Position numbers and translations under genes: made by a program. Under the pieces are notes generated by a model that did no database searches, had not been told where the DNA came from, and was given only the letters and a program-made list of their open reading frames with translations. 8,002 nucleotides of DNA from Deltaproteobacteria bacterium (GTDB lineage Bacteria; Desulfobacterota; UBA8473): contig JAUXHQ010000068.1 in the NCBI GenBank assembly GCA_030621455.1, positions 1-8,002 of the forward strand, given 5' to 3'. This document shows positions 1 to 6,370 of this stretch, piece after piece; the stretch's first letter is position 1; the number at the start of each line of letters is the position of its first letter.

Positions 1-187
1 TCCTTTAGGTATCGAATAATCATTGGATGGAGATTTTCTACAATAAATTTCAACTACTACAACCTAATATCTATTATTTACTTCTGGTTATCACTGTTAA
101 CATCTTGATAAACCAGGGCTTCAATAGCTAATTGAAAGCAACAAGAAATGAGTCGCCCCTAAGTTTCCAAATTTCTGATTAAGTACA

Positions 188-241
188 AGGAAGGCCGGAG
201 GATGAAGATGGGAAGGTTAGCGGAACAGGGGAGGGGTAGAT
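188..241 (-). terminator. Candidate Rho-loading (rut-like) C-rich region after tpiA
   Basis: Read on the minus strand, the transcript just past the tpiA stop is strikingly C-rich and G-poor: by hand count about 27 C and 4 G in 54 nt, with runs such as ACCCCTCCCC. Such C-over-G bubbles are typical Rho utilisation sites. No stable GC-rich hairpin followed by a U-run is seen between tpiA and the window edge, so Rho-dependent ending of the gap-pgk-tpiA transcript is a reasonable inference. The rest of 1-187 holds no recognisable gene; it contains two weak AT-rich dyads (84-93 with 106-116, and 120-125 with 131-136), neither followed by a T-run. Confidence 0.35.
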
Positions 242-249
242 TTAGAGTA

Positions 250-1002
250 TTACCGTTTGTATTTCACAATCCGTGCGAAGTCCTCGGCCTTGAGGCTTGC
301 TCCTCCTACTAAAGCCCCATCTATGTTTGGTTTGGCCATCAGCCCATCTACATTATCGGGGTTCACACTTCCGCCATATAGAATCCTGGTATTATCCGCG
401 GTACCTTGACTGACCTCCTTCAGAAGCCCTCTTATGAAAGCATGAACCTCCTCAGCCTGCTCACCGGTAGCCGTCTTACCCGTACCGATAGCCCATACCG
501 GCTCATAGGCAACGATTAGATCCTTCATTTCCGGGGGAGAAAGACCTGACAGTCCCTTTCTAACCTGTGTTTCGATCACACTAAAGGTCTCTCCCGACTC
601 TCTTTGTTCAATGACCTCACCCACACAAAAGATGGGGGCCAGACCCTGGCCCAGGGCAGCCCTTATCTTCCTGTTGACGGTCTCATCGGTTTCACCGAAA
701 TATTGACGTCGTTCAGAGTGACCTACGATGGTATATTTGCAACCTACATCTGACAACATCATAGGGGATACAGCGCCGGTGTAGGCCCCCTTTTCCTCCC
801 AGAAAATATCCTGAGCGGAAATACGTATGTTGGAACCTTTCGCCTCTTGGGCTACCCTGTAGATTGCCAGGAAAGGAGGGGCAACCACTATTTCCGTATC
901 GGTTACATCGAAAACCAACTTCTTGAGCTCACATATTAACTCAACCGCTTCGGAGACGGTCTTGTTCATCTTCCAATTTCCGGCAATAACAGCTTTTCGC
1001 AT
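250..1002 (-). CDS. tpiA: Triosephosphate isomerase
   Basis: Cytosolic enzyme that interconverts dihydroxyacetone phosphate and glyceraldehyde 3-phosphate in glycolysis and gluconeogenesis. The 250-residue product is full length for the family. It shows the N-terminal GNWKMN motif (residues 8-13, substrate-binding Asn9 and catalytic Lys11), GHSERR with electrophile His95, CVGE at 126-129, AYEPVWAIGTG with catalytic base Glu167 and flexible loop 6, then the phosphate-binding YGGSV (209-213) and GGASL (233-237). The frame also opens at a GTG at 1020, but the ribosome site GGGGAG at 1009-1014 lies inside that extension and 6 nt before the ATG at 1002. Family members also begin close to the GNWKMN motif, so the ATG is preferred. 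It is the last gene of a gap-pgk-tpiA operon and is separated from pgk by about 300 bp of inverted-repeat DNA. Confidence 0.97.
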   Translation of the reverse strand: MRKAVIAGNWKMNKTVSEAVELICELKKLVFDVTDTEIVVAPPFLAIYRVAQEAKGSNIRISAQDIFWEEKGAYTGAVSPMMLSDVGCKYTIVGHSERRQYFGETDETVNRKIRAALGQGLAPIFCVGEVIEQRESGETFSVIETQVRKGLSGLSPPEMKDLIVAYEPVWAIGTGKTATGEQAEEVHAFIRGLLKEVSQGTADNTRILYGGSVNPDNVDGLMAKPNIDGALVGGASLKAEDFARIVKYKR

Positions 1003-1042
1003 ATTTGACTCCCCATCCACAGATCGACTTTGACTTTGACAA

Positions 1043-1296
1043 AGACCGACCTGTGCAGTTACTCAACCCCAGTGTCTTGAAGTGTCTCTGATGAATAGGT
1101 GAACAGCATTGCGTTAAGCGCCGGCTGCTTATTTCGTTTGCTTGTTATGCGTAAGGACTTGACCAACATACAAATCTACGAACGAGCCTTGTTATCCTAT
1201 TATACATACTGCCGGATGCTAGACTGTAGTTCATAACAAGCAAACGAAATAAGTAGCCGGCAAGCGGTAAATCTGACCAACTGCACAGGTCGAGAC
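1043..1296. repeat. Outer inverted repeat with 4-bp flanking duplication (MITE-like)
   Basis: A perfect 14-bp inverted repeat, CGACCTGTGCAGTT at 1047-1060 and its reverse complement AACTGCACAGGTCG at 1279-1292, bounds a 246-bp non-coding segment. The tetranucleotide AGAC occurs immediately outside both ends (1043-1046 and 1293-1296), as expected of a 4-bp target duplication. The right end lies only a few bases after the pgk stop codon. Terminal inverted repeats, a short flanking duplication, no coding capacity and intergenic location fit a miniature inverted-repeat transposable element. The 4-bp match alone could be chance, and no transposase family is assigned. Confidence 0.5.
1116..1265. 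repeat. Inner long inverted repeat with AAGC duplication (second MITE-like element)
   Basis: Arms at 1120-1149 and 1232-1261 are reverse complements over 30 bp with a single mismatch (C at 1127 in the left arm opposite T in the right). The outer end of each arm reads GCCGGC/GCCGGCTA and the inner end reads TTGCTTGTTATG. They enclose 82 bp of non-coding DNA, and AAGC flanks both sides (1116-1119 and 1262-1265). This 142-bp unit sits inside the outer inverted repeat, which suggests a nested insertion. In the pgk-tpiA transcript it would fold into a long stem with a large loop. There is no T-run, so it is unlikely to be an intrinsic terminator. Confidence 0.6.
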
Positions 1297-1301
1297 GGTA
1301 A

Positions 1302-2489
1302 CTATTTGTCCCTCAAGGCCTCAATCCCGGGGAGCGCTTTCCCTTCCAATAAATATATGAAGGCGCCTCCTCCGGTAGACACGTAAGACATGCTGCTCAA
1401 TCCTCCTGCCCTGTCAACGGCCACATCAGTGTCTCCGCCGCCAATGATAGTCAGCGCATATGAGCTGGCAACATGATCGACCATTGCGAATGTTCCCCTG
1501 CTGAACGCATCCATCTCAAAGGCCCCCATAGGTCCATTCCAGATAATGGTCTTGGCATCCTGCAGGGCTTCGGAAAAGAGTTTCGTGGTGGCAGGACCGA
1601 TGTCCAACGCCATCCAGTCTTTGGGGATCTCCTGGAAAGTAGCTATCTTGGTTTCAGCTTTAGGGTCAAACTTATCCGCAACCACACAGTCTACAGGAAG
1701 GTAGAACTTCACACCCAGTTCCTTTGCCAGATCTAAAACCCTGTGTGCGGTATCTATCAGGTCCTCCTCAAGCAACGACTTTCCTATATCATACCCGAGG
1801 GCTTTGAGGAAGGTAAAGGCCATCCCCCCTCCAATTATCATCTTATCTACCCTTGTGATGACATTTTTCAAAGCCCCCAATTTACTGGAGACCTTGGCTC
1901 CCCCTATAATAGCCACCAGCGGTCTTGCCGGATTTTTCATGGCTCTGTCGAAGTAATTGAGCTCTCTTTTCATTAAAAACCCGGCGCCACACACGTCGAA
2001 GAATTGGGTTACGGCGACCAATGAGGCATGAGTCCTGTGGGACACGGCAAAGGCATCATTGATATATATGTCTGCCAGCCTGGACAATCGGTTTGCAAAC
2101 TCCGTGTCGTTTTTCTCTTCCCCGGCATGGAACCTCAAGTTCTCCAAGAGCACCACATAATTCGAATCCATGCCTTCAACAATCTCCTCTACCTCATTAC
2201 CGATACAGTCACCGGCCAGGACGATATCCTTTTTTAGTAACCTCTGGAGTCGCCTGGCCACCGGTCCCATGGTGAGTTCCTTGTTGACCTTCCCTCCCGG
2301 CCTGCCCATATGGGATGCCAGTATCACCTTGGCGTCTTCGTCAAGGGCATAATTAATCGTAGGAAGGACCGCTCTTATCCTCGAGTCATCAGTAATATTG
2401 CGCAACTCATCGAGCGGGACATTGAAATCCACCCTTATCAGCAACTTTTTTCCCTTAATATCCAGATCATCTATATATTTTATCGGCAC
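1302..2489 (-). CDS. pgk: Phosphoglycerate kinase
   Basis: Transfers phosphate from 1,3-bisphosphoglycerate to ADP, giving ATP and 3-phosphoglycerate; cytosolic. The 395-residue length is typical of bacterial PGK. Signature motifs run in order: RVDFNVP (19-25), DDSRIRA with the catalytic Arg near 37, SHMGRPGG (59-66), [15 protein letters not shown] (114-128), [13 protein letters not shown] (144-156), [10 protein letters not shown] (196-205), [11 protein letters not shown] (220-230), [10 protein letters not shown] (296-305), [13 protein letters not shown] (317-329), the nucleotide-binding GGGDT (350-354) and [14 protein letters not shown] (371-384). The start is a GTG at 2489, backed by a strong ribosome site AGGAGGG at 2494-2500; it gives the usual short N-terminus. 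It follows gap by 17 bp, so the two are surely co-transcribed. Its 3' end abuts the outer inverted repeat. Confidence 0.97.
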   Translation of the reverse strand: MPIKYIDDLDIKGKKLLIRVDFNVPLDELRNITDDSRIRAVLPTINYALDEDAKVILASHMGRPGGKVNKELTMGPVARRLQRLLKKDIVLAGDCIGNEVEEIVEGMDSNYVVLLENLRFHAGEEKNDTEFANRLSRLADIYINDAFAVSHRTHASLVAVTQFFDVCGAGFLMKRELNYFDRAMKNPARPLVAIIGGAKVSSKLGALKNVITRVDKMIIGGGMAFTFLKALGYDIGKSLLEEDLIDTAHRVLDLAKELGVKFYLPVDCVVADKFDPKAETKIATFQEIPKDWMALDIGPATTKLFSEALQDAKTIIWNGPMGAFEMDAFSRGTFAMVDHVASSYALTIIGGGDTDVAVDRAGGLSSMSYVSTGGGAFIYLLEGKALPGIEALRDK

Positions 2490-2493
2490 TTAT

Positions 2494-2500
2494 CCCTCCT
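2494..2500 (-). promoter_or_regulatory. Strong ribosome binding site of pgk (GTG start)
   Basis: AGGAGGG lies 4 nt before the GTG at 2489 in the short gap after the gap stop codon. It fixes the non-ATG start of pgk. Confidence 0.8.
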
Positions 2501-2506
2501 CGTAGT

Positions 2507-3517
2507 TTATCCGAGCTTCTCTCCCATATAGACAGCAAGATCGAGCATTCTGGCAGAGAAACCGCCCTCATTATCATACCATGACAAGACCTTTACCATA
2601 TTCCCGGCCATGACGTTGGTGCTCGGAGCATCCACTATAGAGGAATAGTGACTGCTGGTGAAATCGACGGAAACCAGCTTTTCCTCACAAAAGGAGAGTA
2701 TGCCCTTGAGCTCCCCTTCAGAGGCCTTCTTGAGTGCATTATTTACCTCTTCCACGGTTACATTCCGATCTAGGTCAGCTACCAGATCCACCACAGACAC
2801 ATTCGGTGTGGGAACCCTGATGGACATGCCGTCGAGTTTGCCTTTTAGTTCAGGTATGACCTGGGTAACCGCCACTGCAGCGCCCGTACTGGTGGGAATC
2901 ATTGACATGGCCGCTGCCCTGGCCCTTCTGAGGTCTTTGTGGGATCCGTCCAATAACCTCTGGTCCATGGTGTAGGAATGGATTGTGGTCATGAGACCTT
3001 TTTCTATACCAAATTCTTCATGTAGAACCTTTGCAACGGGGGCCAGACAGTTGGTGGTGCAGGACGCATTGGACACCACGTGGTGCCTGGAAGGGTCATA
3101 GTGCGATTCATTGACCCCGCAAACCAGCGTGGCATCAACACCCTTGCCGGGAGCTCCGATAATTACCTTCCCGGCCCCTGCCTCAAGGTGCTTTGAGTTG
3201 CTCTCCCTGTCCCTGAACTTGCCCGTGGTTTCCATAACGATATCGATACCCAGTTCTTTCCATGGGAGCTCAGTGAGGTTGTCTGTTATCCTTGTTATCT
3301 TGATATCCTTACCGTTGACAACGAGAGCGTCATTCTTGGTATTAACCTCTCCCGGGAATGACCTATGTACTGAATCGTATTTGAGGAGATGGGCCAGGGT
3401 GTTGGTGTCTGCCCTGGCATTGACGGCGACTATCTCGATATCGTCCCTGCCAACAGCCGCCCTTACAAGATACCTCCCAATCCTCCCGAAACCATTAACA
3501 GCTAATCGTATGGCCAT
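2507..3517 (-). CDS. gap: Glyceraldehyde-3-phosphate dehydrogenase, type I (possibly NADP-accepting)
   Basis: Phosphorylating GAPDH, converting glyceraldehyde 3-phosphate to 1,3-bisphosphoglycerate in the cytosol. The 336-residue product has the Rossmann motif NGFGRIGR (8-15), the catalytic SNASCTTNCLAP (Cys153), TTIHSYT (His180), the phosphate-site PTSTGAA (208-214), RVPTPNVSVVDL (234-245) and WYDNEGGFSARM (313-324). At the end of the second strand it reads VNARAD (32-37), so the Asp that normally contacts the adenosine ribose in NAD enzymes is Ala34, followed by Arg35. The loop before HKDLRRAR reads GS (191-192) instead of the Leu-Pro of many NAD-specific enzymes. By family knowledge both changes favour NADP use; that is an inference. 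An ATG at 3535 is also in frame, but the ribosome site AAAGGGGG (3525-3532) lies downstream of it and 7 nt before the ATG at 3517, which is chosen. First gene of the operon; no convincing promoter of its own was found upstream. Confidence 0.96.
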   Translation of the reverse strand: MAIRLAVNGFGRIGRYLVRAAVGRDDIEIVAVNARADTNTLAHLLKYDSVHRSFPGEVNTKNDALVVNGKDIKITRITDNLTELPWKELGIDIVMETTGKFRDRESNSKHLEAGAGKVIIGAPGKGVDATLVCGVNESHYDPSRHHVVSNASCTTNCLAPVAKVLHEEFGIEKGLMTTIHSYTMDQRLLDGSHKDLRRARAAAMSMIPTSTGAAVAVTQVIPELKGKLDGMSIRVPTPNVSVVDLVADLDRNVTVEEVNNALKKASEGELKGILSFCEEKLVSVDFTSSHYSSIVDAPSTNVMAGNMVKVLSWYDNEGGFSARMLDLAVYMGEKLG

Positions 3518-3524
3518 AAAATAT

Positions 3525-3532
3525 CCCCCTTT
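3525..3532 (-). promoter_or_regulatory. Ribosome binding site deciding the gap start
   Basis: AAAGGGGG lies 7 nt before the ATG at 3517 and just after the alternative upstream ATG (3533-3535), so it can serve only the downstream start. Confidence 0.7.
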
Positions 3533-3762
3533 CATGTCTCAATACCTGCTAAGATATTTTTGTGTAAATATATGAATTGCAAAGAGTATGCCGACTATAA
3601 GGAACAAACAGGGAAAAGACTAGGTTGCAATGAAGTTTTCAAGATCCGGGATTTTTGGTTTAGGATTTCTTTAACGTCTTCAAGACTGAGGGGTAGATGC
3701 TTGTTTCTTGCCGCAGCCGGATATAGGCCAGATATATGGATAATACGCAGACCTTTCTGCCT

Positions 3763-3849
3763 TGGTGCCGAAGGGGAGACTCGAACTCCCACGGGCATAC
3801 ACCCACTAGACCCTGAACCTAGCGCGTCTACCAGTTCCGCCACTCCGGC
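3763..3849 (-). tRNA. tRNA-Leu (anticodon CAG)
   Basis: The 87-nt sequence folds as a class II tRNA. The acceptor arm GCCGGAG pairs with CTTCGGC (one G-T), followed by discriminator A and an encoded CCA (3763-3765 on the plus strand as TGG). The D-arm region contains AACTGGTAGACGC, typical of bacterial tRNA-Leu. The anticodon stem CTAGG/TCTAG encloses loop TTCAGGG, with anticodon CAG at 3813-3815. A long variable arm has GGG and CCC arms, and the T-arm is GGGAG-TTCGAGT-CTCCC. It decodes CUG. It has its own strong promoter about 40 bp upstream, and no obvious terminator before gap. Confidence 0.97.
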
Positions 3850-3890
3850 TTAAGACAGACAGAAATTAGTTGCAAAATCTATCTTATTCA

Positions 3891-3919
3891 CTTATACTTT
3901 GCAACCTTGAAGTTGTCAA
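3891..3919 (-). promoter_or_regulatory. Sigma-70 promoter of tRNA-Leu
   Basis: On the minus strand a perfect -35 box TTGACA (3914-3919) is followed, after exactly 17 bp, by the -10 box TATAAG (3891-3896, five of six consensus bases). The predicted start near 3884 would give a leader of roughly 35 nt before the tRNA 5' end at 3849. This is the clearest promoter in the window. Because no terminator is visible after the tRNA, it may also feed gap-pgk-tpiA. Confidence 0.8.
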
Positions 3920-3941
3920 GCCAATTTTGCGGGAATCTCAT
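3913..3941 (+). promoter_or_regulatory. Weak candidate promoter for ribF, divergent from the tRNA promoter
   Basis: TTGTCA (3913-3918, five of six consensus bases) and TCTCAT (3936-3941, four of six) are 17 bp apart, and the -35 box overlaps the -35 box of the tRNA promoter on the other strand. It lies about 120 bp before ribF. The -10 box is poor, so this is only a candidate. The remaining stretch to ribF (3942-4061) holds a small imperfect GC hairpin (3968-3988) and no recognisable riboswitch. Confidence 0.22.
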
Positions 3942-4061
3942 GGTAACCTCTCTAAAAGTCTTGGTATGAGCAGCGTAGCGGGGCGCTCTCGTTCATCCAC
4001 AGATAAAGGGCGGCTGTAACAAGTCCTTTACTTCCATGAGGATTCAGAGGGAAGAAGTTCA

Positions 4062-5030
4062 ATGGAAATCGTGTGGGGCACAAAAAGTATAAAGAAGAAA
4101 TTTAAGAACCCGGTTATAACCGTAGGAAATTTTGATGGTGTACACGTTGGGCACCAAAAGATATTTAAAGAGGTGAGGGAGAAGGCGTTTGAATTGAAAG
4201 GAGACTCAATAGTATATACGTTTGAACCCCATCCTTTACGTATACTGGCGCCCCAAAAGAAGTTACCCTTGATAGCCTCGTTTTCAGATAAAATCAAATT
4301 CATTGAAGAATGTGGGATCGATATCGTTATATGCGAGGATTTTACCCCTGAGTATGCAAAGCTGTCAGCAAGAGAATTTGTAGAAGGTATCCTCGTGGAT
4401 AAGATAGGGATAAGGATCATATTCGTCGGCCATGATTATGCTTTCGGCAAAGGGAGAGAAGGGAATATCGATACCCTGATGGCATTGGGGGAGGAGCTTG
4501 ACTTTGAGGTGCGGGTTGTGAATGCTATCTCAGTGGATGATGTTACTATTAGCAGCACAATGGTCAGGGATCTTATCCGGCAGGGGGAGGTAAGAAAAGT
4601 CGCCACGTTCTTGGGCAGGGACTATTCCATTGCCGGAAAGGTAGTCAAGGGTAAGAGCAGGGGCAAGGGCCTCGGTTTTCCTACCGCAAATCTGGATCTC
4701 GCTAATGAGTTCTTTCCCAAACCGGGGATATATGTGGTTCATGTATTCCACAAAGATCGTTTGTATCAAGGGGTTGCTAATATCGGTTTCAAACCGACCT
4801 TTAAGGACAAAGACCTCTCCATAGAGGTCAATATCCTTGACTTTGATAAAGACATCTATGGTGAAGATCTCAGGATTTCCTTTGTGGAAAGACTGAGAGA
4901 TGAAAAGGCCTTTGGGAGTCTCGATGAACTCGTTGGGCAGATAAAGGCGGATGTTGAAAGAGCGAGAGAGGTACTGCGGAAATTAGAAGGTGGAAAGGCA
5001 GAAGATAGAAGGCAGATTGTGTCGCTCTAG
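4062..5030 (+). CDS. ribF: Bifunctional riboflavin kinase / FAD synthetase
   Basis: Makes FMN from riboflavin and ATP, then FAD by adenylylation; cytosolic, essential for flavoproteins. The 322-residue length fits bacterial RibF. The N-terminal nucleotidyltransferase domain (about 15-180) shows VGNFDGVHVGHQ (21-32), the FEPHPL patch (54-59), GHDYAFGKGREGN (123-135) and ISSTMVRDLIRQGEV (163-177). The C-terminal riboflavin kinase domain (about 185-308) shows GKSRGKGLGFPTANL (197-211) with the PTAN metal/ATP site, PGIYVV (221-226), GVANIGFKPTF (237-247), IEVNILDF (254-261) and the closing LRDEKAFGSLDEL stretch (278-290). The ATG at 4062 has a modest ribosome site (GGGAAG, 4049-4054). The gene stands alone on the plus strand, divergent from the tRNA and convergent with the signalling operon. 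Its stop codon overlaps the first base pairs of an AGGTGTCAG repeat. Confidence 0.96.
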   Translation: MEIVWGTKSIKKKFKNPVITVGNFDGVHVGHQKIFKEVREKAFELKGDSIVYTFEPHPLRILAPQKKLPLIASFSDKIKFIEECGIDIVICEDFTPEYAKLSAREFVEGILVDKIGIRIIFVGHDYAFGKGREGNIDTLMALGEELDFEVRVVNAISVDDVTISSTMVRDLIRQGEVRKVATFLGRDYSIAGKVVKGKSRGKGLGFPTANLDLANEFFPKPGIYVVHVFHKDRLYQGVANIGFKPTFKDKDLSIEVNILDFDKDIYGEDLRISFVERLRDEKAFGSLDELVGQIKADVERAREVLRKLEGGKAEDRRQIVSL

Positions 5031-5062
5031 GTGTCAGTGTTCAGGTTTCAGGTGTCAGTGTT
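5029..5062. repeat. Direct repeat of AGGTGTCAGTGTT after ribF
   Basis: AGGTGTCAGTGTT occurs at 5029-5041 and again at 5050-5062, separated by CAGGTTTC, giving a 21-bp period. The second copy also forms the left arm of the ribF terminator hairpin. The 17-bp string AGGTTTCAGGTGTCAGT (5043-5059) recurs in reverse complement at 7936-7952, so this belongs to a repeat family present at both ends of the signalling operon. Confidence 0.8.
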
Positions 5063-5090
5063 TCTCTTTCCTGACACCTGCTTTTCTTTT
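5049..5090 (+). terminator. Intrinsic terminator of ribF built from repeat DNA
   Basis: A perfect 10-bp stem, CAGGTGTCAG (5049-5058) with CTGACACCTG (5071-5080), encloses a 12-nt loop and is followed by CTTTTCTTTT (5081-5090). It starts about 20 bp after the ribF stop. The tail is interrupted by C and the stem is only moderately GC-rich, so strength is uncertain. On the minus strand there is no T-run after the stem, so it would not obviously serve the convergent kinase gene. Confidence 0.6.
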
Positions 5091-5128
5091 CCTTCACTTC
5101 TGCCTTATGCTTTCTAACTTCTACTGCT

Positions 5129-6367
5129 TCATATGGGTAGCCTTATAATAAAGGTCGACCCCCTTCCCCTTTCCGTTTTGAAGGTCAACGAGCCATTGTG
5201 TTTTTTGACAATCATATTATACGAAATAGAGAGCCCTTGACCCGTGCCTGCTCCAATCCCCTTTGTTGTGAAGAAGGGGTCGAATATCTTTGGCTGCACT
5301 TCCTCGGGTATGCCGGTCCCGGTATCACTGATCTCAATGACCACGTGATCCTGATCATTGGCCGTGCGAATGGTGATAATCCCCGTTTTAGTCTCTCCCT
5401 TTTCCCGGATGGCATCGGCCGCGTTGACTATGAGGTTCAAGAAGGCCTGATTGAGATCACTTGCGTAACCCGCTACCAGTGGTATGTCGCCGAAATCTTT
5501 TTGAACCTCGGCCACGTACTTATACCTGCCTCTGGAAATGGTAAGGGTAGAGTCTATGGCATCGTTGATATCGATGTCGGTCTGGTCTTCCGCGACACCA
5601 CTGTGGGAAAATGTTCTCATGGCCGCCACTATTTTGGTCACCTTCTTGACCCCGTCAGTACTCTGTTCAATGGCCTGGGGCACCTCTTCCATTAGAAATT
5701 CCATGTCAACAGCCTCGGTTAATTCCCCAATCCGCGCCAGATCGTAGCGGATGTCATTCCCGTCTCTGTCTGATTGATGGAGTTTGACTGCAGTCCGGCA
5801 TAGGTTCATCATATCAGCGAAACTGTCTTTTAAGAAACTCAGGTTGTCTCCCACATATTGTATGGGGGTGTTGATCTCGTGTGCTATCCCTGCAGCAAGT
5901 TCACCCACGGATTCCATCTTTTGCCGGTGTTGTATCTGTTTTTCCATTAACTTCTCTTCTTCTTCCCTTTTAACGAGGTCTGTAATATCATCAGCGAGGA
6001 GCGCAATCTGACCTTCCAGGGGGAAAAAGAGTGAGATGTTGAAATATTTTCCAGAGGGTTCATAATGAATCCTTTTGTTAACCATCTCCTCTTTCAAGAG
6101 AAGGCGCTCATAGAAGTCGACAAAATCCTTTCTGTCCGCGGAAATTCTGATTTCATCAAGGGTCTTGTCAATGACCGCACTCTTGTTGAGGCCCGTAACC
6201 TCCTCAAATGTCTTGTTTGTTCCAAGGAGGCGGAAGCCAATGGTTTTCCCGCCTGCATCAGTGATAATCTCATGCAAAGCAAAGGCCTGTCTCATGTTGT
6301 CAAAGATCTGACGGAACATGCTTTCGCTGACCTTGACGTCCGATTTCATCTCTTTGTCCTTCCTCAT
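5129..6367 (-). CDS. Soluble PAS-domain sensor histidine kinase
   Basis: Autophosphorylating kinase that should donate phosphate to a receiver domain, most simply the adjacent REC-HDOD regulator. The 412 residues contain an N-terminal PAS-like sensor domain (about 15-128, with NKTFEEVTGL at 51-60), a charged helical linker (131-150), and an H-box GELAAGIAHEINTPIQY with phospho-acceptor His163. The ATP-binding domain follows: N-box NLIVNAADAI (311-320), G1 SDTGTGIP (347-354), F-box IFDPFFTT (361-368), G2 GAGTGQGLS (372-380) and a C-terminal GRGSTF (401-406). No signal peptide or membrane segment is seen, so it is probably cytosolic. The H-box to N-box distance (about 148 residues) is longer than usual because of a helical insert around 180-260. 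ATG at 6367 lies 3 nt after the regulator stop, with ribosome site GAGGAA (6374-6379); Met7 is an alternative. The sensed signal cannot be told from sequence. Confidence 0.93.
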   Translation of the reverse strand: MRKDKEMKSDVKVSESMFRQIFDNMRQAFALHEIITDAGGKTIGFRLLGTNKTFEEVTGLNKSAVIDKTLDEIRISADRKDFVDFYERLLLKEEMVNKRIHYEPSGKYFNISLFFPLEGQIALLADDITDLVKREEEEKLMEKQIQHRQKMESVGELAAGIAHEINTPIQYVGDNLSFLKDSFADMMNLCRTAVKLHQSDRDGNDIRYDLARIGELTEAVDMEFLMEEVPQAIEQSTDGVKKVTKIVAAMRTFSHSGVAEDQTDIDINDAIDSTLTISRGRYKYVAEVQKDFGDIPLVAGYASDLNQAFLNLIVNAADAIREKGETKTGIITIRTANDQDHVVIEISDTGTGIPEEVQPKIFDPFFTTKGIGAGTGQGLSISYNMIVKKHNGSLTFKTERGRGSTFIIRLPI

Positions 6368-6370
6368 CTG

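Larger units (their letters stand above)
1003..1301. other. Non-coding spacer between pgk and tpiA
   Basis: This 299-bp gap splits two genes that are usually adjacent. No convincing protein-coding frame was seen. Most of it is taken up by two nested inverted repeats described separately (1043-1296 and 1116-1265). Between these and tpiA lies a short TTTGAC tandem (about 1029-1040) overlapping a small CTTTG-A-CAAAG dyad at 1034-1044. I see no clear promoter for tpiA, so tpiA is probably expressed by read-through from pgk. Confidence 0.8.

Noticed and set aside
1047..1292. Possible integron attC site (ACTCAAC at 1061-1067 and GTTAAGC at 1113-1119 fit RYYYAAC/GTTRRRY)
   Set aside because: The two short motifs fit the loose consensus, but the dominant dyads do not pair them as attC arms, and there is no integrase or cassette gene nearby. 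The flanking duplications favour MITE-like elements.
3111..3575. Plus-strand frame of 154 codons opposite gap
   Set aside because: It is antisense to conserved GAPDH motifs, with serine- and threonine-rich shadow composition and no ribosome site.
3518..3762. Promoter for gap (TTGCAA or TTTACA with AT-rich -10 candidates near 3550-3580)
   Set aside because: Every pairing had a poor -10 box or wrong spacing, so none was called.
3595..3843. Open reading frame of 82 codons on the minus strand beginning MAELVDALGSGSSG
   Set aside because: It overlaps the tRNA-Leu almost entirely at its start; this peptide is the well-known false translation of a tRNA-Leu gene.
3560..3853. Plus-strand frame of 97 codons ending in GETRTPTGIHPLDPEPSAST
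   Set aside because: It is the antisense translation of the same tRNA and of the spacer; it has no ribosome site and no independent support.
3942..4061. FMN riboswitch upstream of ribF
   Set aside because: None of the conserved FMN-aptamer blocks is visible in the short leader; only a weak imperfect hairpin was found.
4028..4420. Minus-strand frame of 130 codons opposite ribF
   Set aside because: It lies antisense to the clearly recognised ribF domain, and its composition fits a shadow frame.
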